A DNA stretch of 64,000 nucleotides from Terramyces sp. JEL0728 (Eukaryota > Chytridiomycota > Chytridiomycetes > Rhizophydiales > Terramycetaceae), in NCBI GenBank assembly GCA_027603945.1, contig JADIIU010000010.1, positions 62,001 to 126,000 of the forward strand. Direction: 5' to 3'. Below, piece by piece: positions 58,676 to 64,000 of this stretch. Positions within the stretch are counted from its first letter, which is position 1; each line of letters starts with the position of its first letter. The translations under genes and the position numbers were made by a program. The notes below the pieces were generated by a model. The model made no database searches. It was not told where the DNA came from and was given only the letters and a program-made list of their open reading frames with translations.

Positions 58676-61375
58676 ATGTCCTATCAGTCTCCCAGACAAG
58701 ACGATCGAGGTTATTACCAAAGACAGGGCTCTGACGATCGAGGCCGCCAACAGCGAGCGCCAGTTCAAACTAGTGAAATGAGAAGACGTTCACCAGAAAG
58801 AAATGGTAATTCTTTAATTTATAATAGGCTATGGACAGTATCCACAGCAGGGCTACGACAGAAGCGAAGCTTCTTCTGTCCCACAGCAAGGCGGTTATCA
58901 AAGAGGGCCGCAAAGTGCTGTCTCTGGATACAGTGGTGCATATAGCCAGCGTCCTGCTCAACCTTACCAGCAACCGGCAAATTACGGTCAGCAATACGAC
59001 GCTCCACCGCCGCAACAACAATATGGCAGAAAGAGAACTGTCAGACAAATCCCTTTGACACCTCAGGGAAACTTGGTTATCGATGTTCCAGTAGCTGACA
59101 GAGTGGCAAAGTTGGGTAAATACTCTACTGGCGATGAATTCACCCACATGAGATACACTGCCGTAACGTGCACTCCCGATGAATTCCCTACCAAGGGCTA
59201 CAGTTTAAGACAGCAAGAGTTACAAAGACAAACTGAATTATTTATTGTTGTGACCATGTACAATGAAGATGACTACTTGTTCTGTAAGACTATGCAGGCA
59301 TTGATGAAAAACATTGCATATCTGTGTAGCCGTTCTCGTTCAAAAGTTTGGGGAGATGAAGGATGGAAAAAGGCTGTTATCTGTATCGTATCCGATGGCC
59401 GTGCTAAAATCAATAGCAGGGTTTTGGATGTCCTTGGTATCATGGGTGTCTACCAAAACGGTATCATGAAGGACCACGTCAATCAGAAACCGGTCACTGG
59501 ACACTTGTTTGAATATACCACTCAAGTTTGTGTAACTTCTGACTTGAAAGTGCAAGGCCATGAAAACGGTTACGTGCCTATTCAAATTCTTTTCTGTTTG
59601 AAGGAAAAGAACGCAAAGAAGGTAATTTAGAGTTAAAGCAGATCAACTCTCACCGCTGGTTCTTCAACGCTTTTGGCCCGTTAATCAGACCTAATGTCTG
59701 CATCTTGATTGACGTTGGTACCAAGCCAACAACCCCATCTCTTTACCACCTATGGAAAGCGTTTGAACGTGATTCGAGCATTGGCGGTGCCTGTGGTGAA
59801 ATTTATGCAGAACTAGGAACTGGCTGTGTCAACTTATTGAACCCTTTGGTTGCTGCCCAAAACTTTGAATACAAAATGTCCAACATTTTGGATAAGCCCT
59901 TGGAATCTGTCTGCGGGTATATATCTGTGCTGCCTGGTGCTTTCTCGGCATATAGATATCTTGCCCTTCAAGGAAAACCGCTTGAACAGTATTTCAAAGG
60001 AGAAGCGCTTCACGGAAGCGAAGACATCTTTGCTGCAAACATGTATTTGGCCGAGGATCGTATCCTGTGTTTTGAAATTGTCACCAAAGCTAATCAAGCA
60101 TGGCTGTTGAAGTATGTCAAATCGGCTCAAGCTGAAACTGATGTTCCTGACAACACCCCAGAATTTATCTCGCAGCGAAGAAGATGGCTCAATGGGTCTT
60201 TCTTTGCCACTGTCCACTCGCTGACACATTGGTTCTACATCTTCAGATCAGGACACAATATTATTCGTAAGACTATATTAGTTTTCGAATTTATCTACAA
60301 CTTGGTTAACGTATTCTTTGCATGGTTCAATTTGTCATTCTTTTACTTGACCTTCTACTACATTGTTGGTGCCATTGGAGAAGATGATTTCATTACTTCT
60401 GACGGACAAAACTTGGGCAACCCAAACGATCCTTTTATCATCAATGGACAGCGTTATGGAAACTGGATTTTCCCTATTATGCGAGAGTTTTATTTGATGT
60501 GCATCGTCATTACAGTTGTTAGTTCGTTGGGTAATCGTCCTCAAGGCTCAAAATTCATCTACAACATGATCATCTTCCTGTTTGCGTTGATTATGGCAAT
60601 GATGATCTATCTTGGCGGCTTCTCTGTATATCAGTCTGTGAAAAAGATCCAACCAACACAATTCCAGAACTTTAGTACTTTGCTATTGGTAGCTTTTTTC
60701 TAACATAGCAAAACGCAGTTTTCAGAGATATCTGTATTTCAACCGCATCGACACTCGGTCTTTACATTGTTGCATCTTGCTTATACTTTGACCCGTGGCA
60801 CATGATCACATCGTTTATTCAGTACATGCTGTTCCTTCCGTCTTTTTCAAACATTCTTAACGTCTATGCATTCTGCAACCTGCACGATGTTTCTTGGGGC
60901 ACAAAAGGTGACAACAGTGCGGCAGCTTTAGGTGGTGTTAGTGTCACCAAGGGTAAAGATGGAAAAGAAACTGTGGAAGTGGAAATGATCACAGATCATA
61001 AGGATATCAATACCAACTACGAAAAGTTCATCAAGAACTTGAACGAGCCACGTCCCAACGAAAATAAGAAGAGAGATGCAAATACCAAAATGGAAGATTA
61101 TTTCAAAAACTTTAGAACTAGAGTTGTTCTTTCCTGGATTTTCTCTAACGCCATTGTTATCATCTTGATGACCAACCAGTATGTGTTGAAAGCAATTCAA
61201 AAGCCATTCTTATTGAATCCAATTGACAAAGGTGCGAATACACAAACAGGTAATCCATTCTTGGAGGTAAAATTTCATCTAATTCTAGTTTATTTTCTGG
61301 TCTGTTGCAGGTCTCTCTCTCATTCGTGCAATTGGGTCTTTCAGCTACCTTATTCTCAGAGCTGTGTTTGGATGA
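58676..61375 (+). CDS. CHS1: chitin synthase (division 1 type)
   Basis: Exons 58676-58805, 58828-59621, 59642-60688, 60709-61266, 61289-61375 (introns 22, 20, 20, 22 nt), 871 residues. A Gln/Tyr/Gly/Pro-rich cytoplasmic N-terminus, then [59 protein letters not shown] (about 446-448), and [10 protein letters not shown] (about 486-490), the processive GT2 signature. Several membrane helices and the conserved end [26 protein letters not shown] (shown in part here) follow; that end appears only after the last splice. It makes cell-wall chitin at the plasma membrane. Ends 27 bp from the convergent MVD1. Confidence 0.97.
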
Positions 61376-61402
61376 TTTATTAATATATTTGTACTTTAAA
61401 AA

Positions 61403-62680
61403 TTATATTTTCTTTGGGACATTGTCAATGGTGAGCAAGGAAACATCGGAATCGTATTCCTTGGACAGCACTCGCGGACCATCACCGACAGAAGTGCTAA
61501 TAATGCGTGTAAGACTTCCTTTGGACCATGGGTCTAATCCAAGTGACTCGCACAACTCTTGAGCCTTGGCTTTGTCAACCTTGTCCACAGCTGATTTGCT
61601 TCTGCCGTAGTATTCGTTGGCTTTTTGGGTTGATTTCTTTGGGAAAAGGTAGTCAATTACTCCCAATACTTCTTGAACATGCTCCTTGTGCATATATAAC
61701 ACGGCATTTGGTCCGGCATCAAAAGTATAGGCAGCTTTGTAGCCCTTCTTTTGCCCATTTTCGTCGGTATGGGTAAATTTATCATTGAAAGCAGTAACCA
61801 CTTTGATGACAGCCTTTGAGATATCGTTCAAATAAAAGATTGGTGGGTAACTATCCAAGCAAACAGCATGGAATTGATTCGAGTCAGCCATTGTAATTTC
61901 AGCAAAGGAATCAAAATCCTGCTCTGCAATGGCTTTCTCCATATCCAGCATTCTTTGAGGAACTACTTTTTCGATTCTATGCTTTAGCAATTCAGAAGTT
62001 TCGACCGTCAACTGCATACCTTCAGTAGATCCGGTATCCTTTCTAGCATCGGAAACTACTAAAATCAATGCTTCCATTCCAGGCCAGTCAGTCTCACTTG
62101 CAACTTGAACAGCCAGTGAATCAGATCCATTTTCTTCTGTTCCCATTTCCCACTTTACAAATCCACCAAACAAGGATCTACACGCAGATCCAGATCCCAA
62201 TCTAGCCAACATTGATACTTGTGACAAATCGATTGGTAATTCATACAGTTGTGCGAGTGAAAAAGTCAAACACGCAAATCCTGATGCAGAGGAAGCCAAA
62301 CCAGCAGCAGTCGGAAAGTTATTGAACGAGGCAATGTAGATACCCCATTCAGACAATTTCTCTAAATCAGTATCCCTTTCTTCGATTTCCTTACGCAAAT
62401 CTTTAGCTTTGCTCAACACATTAGTCAATCTCTTTGCATTGATATTTTCTTCTTTTCCATTCAGCCAAATTCTATCAGATACGAATTCCGGGCTGGCACG
62501 GATTGTAGTTGTTGATCTGAGATCGTCTTGGTTCAATGTAAGGGAAAGGGAGGAATTTGTTGGGAGAAGCAAAGCTGTGTTCCTTTTCCCCCAGTACTTG
62601 ATTACTGCAATGTTCACTGGTGCAGAGCATGTTACTTCCTTTGATTTTAAAAGTCTCTGTTTTTTGTTTGGACTGGTCAT
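61403..62680 (-). CDS. MVD1: diphosphomevalonate decarboxylase
   Basis: 425 residues in one exon, no intron found. GHMP-kinase fold: CSAPVNIAVIKYWGKRN, LSLTLNQDDLRS, FPTAAGLASSASGFACL, LARLGSGSACRSLFGGFVKW, EVTD-like SDARKDTGSTEGM, and YTFDAGPNAVLYMHKEH. It converts mevalonate diphosphate to isopentenyl diphosphate in the sterol and prenyl pathway, which also supplies the geranylgeranyl groups used by the BET4 product. Confidence 0.97.
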   Translation of the reverse strand: MTSPNKKQRLLKSKEVTCSAPVNIAVIKYWGKRNTALLLPTNSSLSLTLNQDDLRSTTTIRASPEFVSDRIWLNGKEENINAKRLTNVLSKAKDLRKEIEERDTDLEKLSEWGIYIASFNNFPTAAGLASSASGFACLTFSLAQLYELPIDLSQVSMLARLGSGSACRSLFGGFVKWEMGTEENGSDSLAVQVASETDWPGMEALILVVSDARKDTGSTEGMQLTVETSELLKHRIEKVVPQRMLDMEKAIAEQDFDSFAEITMADSNQFHAVCLDSYPPIFYLNDISKAVIKVVTAFNDKFTHTDENGQKKGYKAAYTFDAGPNAVLYMHKEHVQEVLGVIDYLFPKKSTQKANEYYGRSKSAVDKVDKAKAQELCESLGLDPWSKGSLTRIISTSVGDGPRVLSKEYDSDVSLLTIDNVPKKI

Positions 62681-63451
62681 GATTTGCTGAGATTTTAATT
62701 TTGGACTCGCTTCATTAAATACTCATTTAACGAAATTTGCACATGTCATTTATAATAGAAGCGATTTCACTTTGGGGTTATATTCTAGAGGGTAGAGCCT
62801 AATGGATCCAGATATTACAGCAGATCTATATCGTGGTTGACGATCCAAGACCCAGCGCTGTATTTCGAATAACAAGGAGCTCAATAATGTGAGAGTGGTC
62901 TGACTGAGAGCAGTGTAGACTCTACTTTGATCGTAAGGTTCACGGCAGTTAAATGAAGAAATACCTCACGATCAACATTATTCTTGGTTTTCCGTTTATG
63001 CTGAGACTGTTGGTGTATAAAGCAAGTTTCATCCGCAAATATCGATGTTGTACAAACCATTTTAGGTGGTTTGATCACGAGTCAAAGTTAACTTGCGGGT
63101 ATCGTTCCATTCCCATCTCTATAGCAGCGGGATCGATTAACTTGAAAGGATTGGCGCCGCATCCTTATAATCAGCAAATAGGATCTGACTTCCTGCGAAC
63201 ATATGAATCCCTACTTGTGAGGGGGCCCGTGTGCCGTTTTGTGATCCCGTGTTAAAAAGTGGGGGAGTGAAACATGGTAGATCTCATAAGTGAAACATGG
63301 TAGATCTCATACAAGTGAAATCTGTTTGCTCTATTCCCGGCGAAAGTGAGAAATCGCGATCTAAACGCAAAGTGTTTTCCCCCACCACTGGAGTTTTTTC
63401 TCCGCCAGTCAACGGTGTGGCTCTTATTGGGAACAATTCTTTCTTTTTTTC
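62681..63451. other. 770-bp spacer, no supported gene
   Basis: Divergent region between MVD1 and the dioxygenase. It holds a 100-codon plus-strand ORF (62953-63255) and a minus-strand ORF (62881-63078) reading KMVCTTSIFADETCFI, neither recognised; the second faintly recalls a DDE-transposase block and could be a decayed element. A perfect 23-bp tandem duplication lies at 63266-63311. Confidence 0.35.
63266..63311. repeat. perfect 23-bp tandem duplication
   Basis: AGTGAAACATGGTAGATCTC plus ATA occurs at 63266-63288 and again, identical, at 63289-63311; a partial third AAGTGAAAT follows. About 140 bp upstream of the dioxygenase ATG. Perfect identity suggests a recent duplication. Confidence 0.95.
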
Positions 63452-64000
63452 ATGCCTAGCAACGCAACGACTCCAATGAAAAGACCAGTAAAACTATTGG
63501 AAGAGTTTGGAATCGACCCTCAGACTGGCTTTCTTCCAAACCCGCCTCCAGTTAAACAACTCCCAAAATATTATCAACCGTGGGAATTTATTATCGATAA
63601 TTTAAATGCATTTCTAGTATCTGGAGCAATCAGGGATAGGGTTAGAAAAGTATACATTTATTAATGAAGCTTGAAAAGCTATCGGTGGAATATTTATCAG
63701 GAGTAGTGGAACAGCGTAGAGCTTACTGCATGCTCTCATTTATTGCGCATGCATATATTTACGGAGTTGCAAATGCAGACACTGTTGACCCCGTTTTACC
63801 AGAAAGTATCGCCGTCCCTTGGTTTGAAATTGCAAAGATCTTGCAAGTTAAGCCTGTGGGTTCATACGCAAGCGTAGGGCTATGGAATTGGTACTTGTTA
63901 GATCAAAATGGCCCAAAGGATCTTGGGTATGTTTCAACTAATGTAGTAATCTGTCCATTATGAACACCTTCAGCGGTTCGTTTGATGAATCGTGGTTCTA
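63452..64000 (+). CDS. BNA2: indoleamine 2,3-dioxygenase (3' end outside window)
   Basis: Exons 63452-63649, 63670-63926, 63947-64000+ (introns 20 and 20 nt); the first 170 residues are visible. Family motifs: LPKYYQPWEFIIDNLNAFLVSG, EQRRAYCMLSFIAHAYIYG (heme-domain start), LPESIAVPWFEIAKILQVKP, GLWNWYLLDQNGP, and MNTFSGSFDESWF. This heme enzyme opens the indole ring of tryptophan to N-formylkynurenine, the first step of de novo NAD synthesis (Bna2 in yeast). The heme-binding His lies beyond the window. Confidence 0.93.

Noticed and set aside
59622..59638. A 17-nt intron in chitin synthase
   Set aside because: Ending at AAG would add a Gln before INSHRW; ending three bases later at CAG gives the conserved KKINSHRW and a 20-nt intron.
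62760..62900. tRNA gene
   Set aside because: The only suggestive segment has ATTTCGAATAAC instead of a GGTTCGANNCC B box and no cloverleaf could be drawn by eye.

Overview
The window is a compact, AT-rich nuclear segment from a fungus or close fungal relative. Evidence for that affiliation is a fungal-type chitin synthase, the SWI/SNF-RSC subunit Ssr4, an Sfi1 half-bridge protein, RNA polymerase I subunit A49, a Furry/Mor2/Tao3 protein and a CaMKK/Sak1-like kinase. A FIBP homologue and a UPF0193 protein, families typical of animals, amoebae and flagellated organisms, sit side by side at 50.7-52.6 kb. This makes an early-diverging, possibly zoosporic lineage the best guess, but it is an inference. 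All three standard stop codons are used as stops. I recognised no tRNA, rRNA, CRISPR array or intact transposon.

The dominant feature is splicing. I placed 122 introns by protein-frame continuity. 119 of them are only 19-24 nt long (mode 20, then 21), usually beginning GTA, ending TAG or CAG, with a TAA(T/C)-like motif a few bases before the 3' end. Three outliers are 44, 49 and 85 nt. Almost every gene therefore looks like several short ORFs until these tiny introns are removed; exon coordinates are given in each entry.

Layout. 0-10 kb: 3' part of a Dbp7/DDX31 helicase, Rab geranylgeranyltransferase alpha with a leucine-rich tail, two tandem secreted GPI-anchor-like proteins, urease accessory protein UreD, a 7TM receptor-like protein, a beta-helix-like DUF4097-type protein, and a serine beta-lactamase-like protein with a membrane tail. 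10-20 kb: Sfi1, a Mei2-like RNA-binding protein, a cyclic-nucleotide phosphodiesterase and a CaMKK-like kinase. 20-28 kb: ubiquitin-eL40, then a run of chromatin and transcription genes (Ssr4, Set2, Arp4, RPA49, Esa1). 28-38.5 kb: SRP receptor alpha, an unknown 280-aa protein, an IQ-motif protein, eIF2B gamma, two tandem sodium:solute symporters and a GATA-like/PHD protein. 39-50 kb: a D-Ala-D-Ala-ligase-family enzyme, eIF2B beta, Rad18, malate dehydrogenase and the 2226-aa Furry protein. 50-64 kb: FIBP, UPF0193, a two-domain chitin-binding-like protein, a second DUF4097-type protein, N-myristoyltransferase, mitochondrial ETF-ubiquinone oxidoreductase, chitin synthase, mevalonate diphosphate decarboxylase and the start of an indoleamine 2,3-dioxygenase.

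Genes are packed with spacers often under 100 bp; several convergent pairs end about 20-30 bp apart and one divergent pair has start codons 26 bp apart. The few spacers over 300 bp (about 19.7, 38.6, 58.1 and 62.7 kb) hold short tandem repeats, a hairpin, or nothing recognisable.
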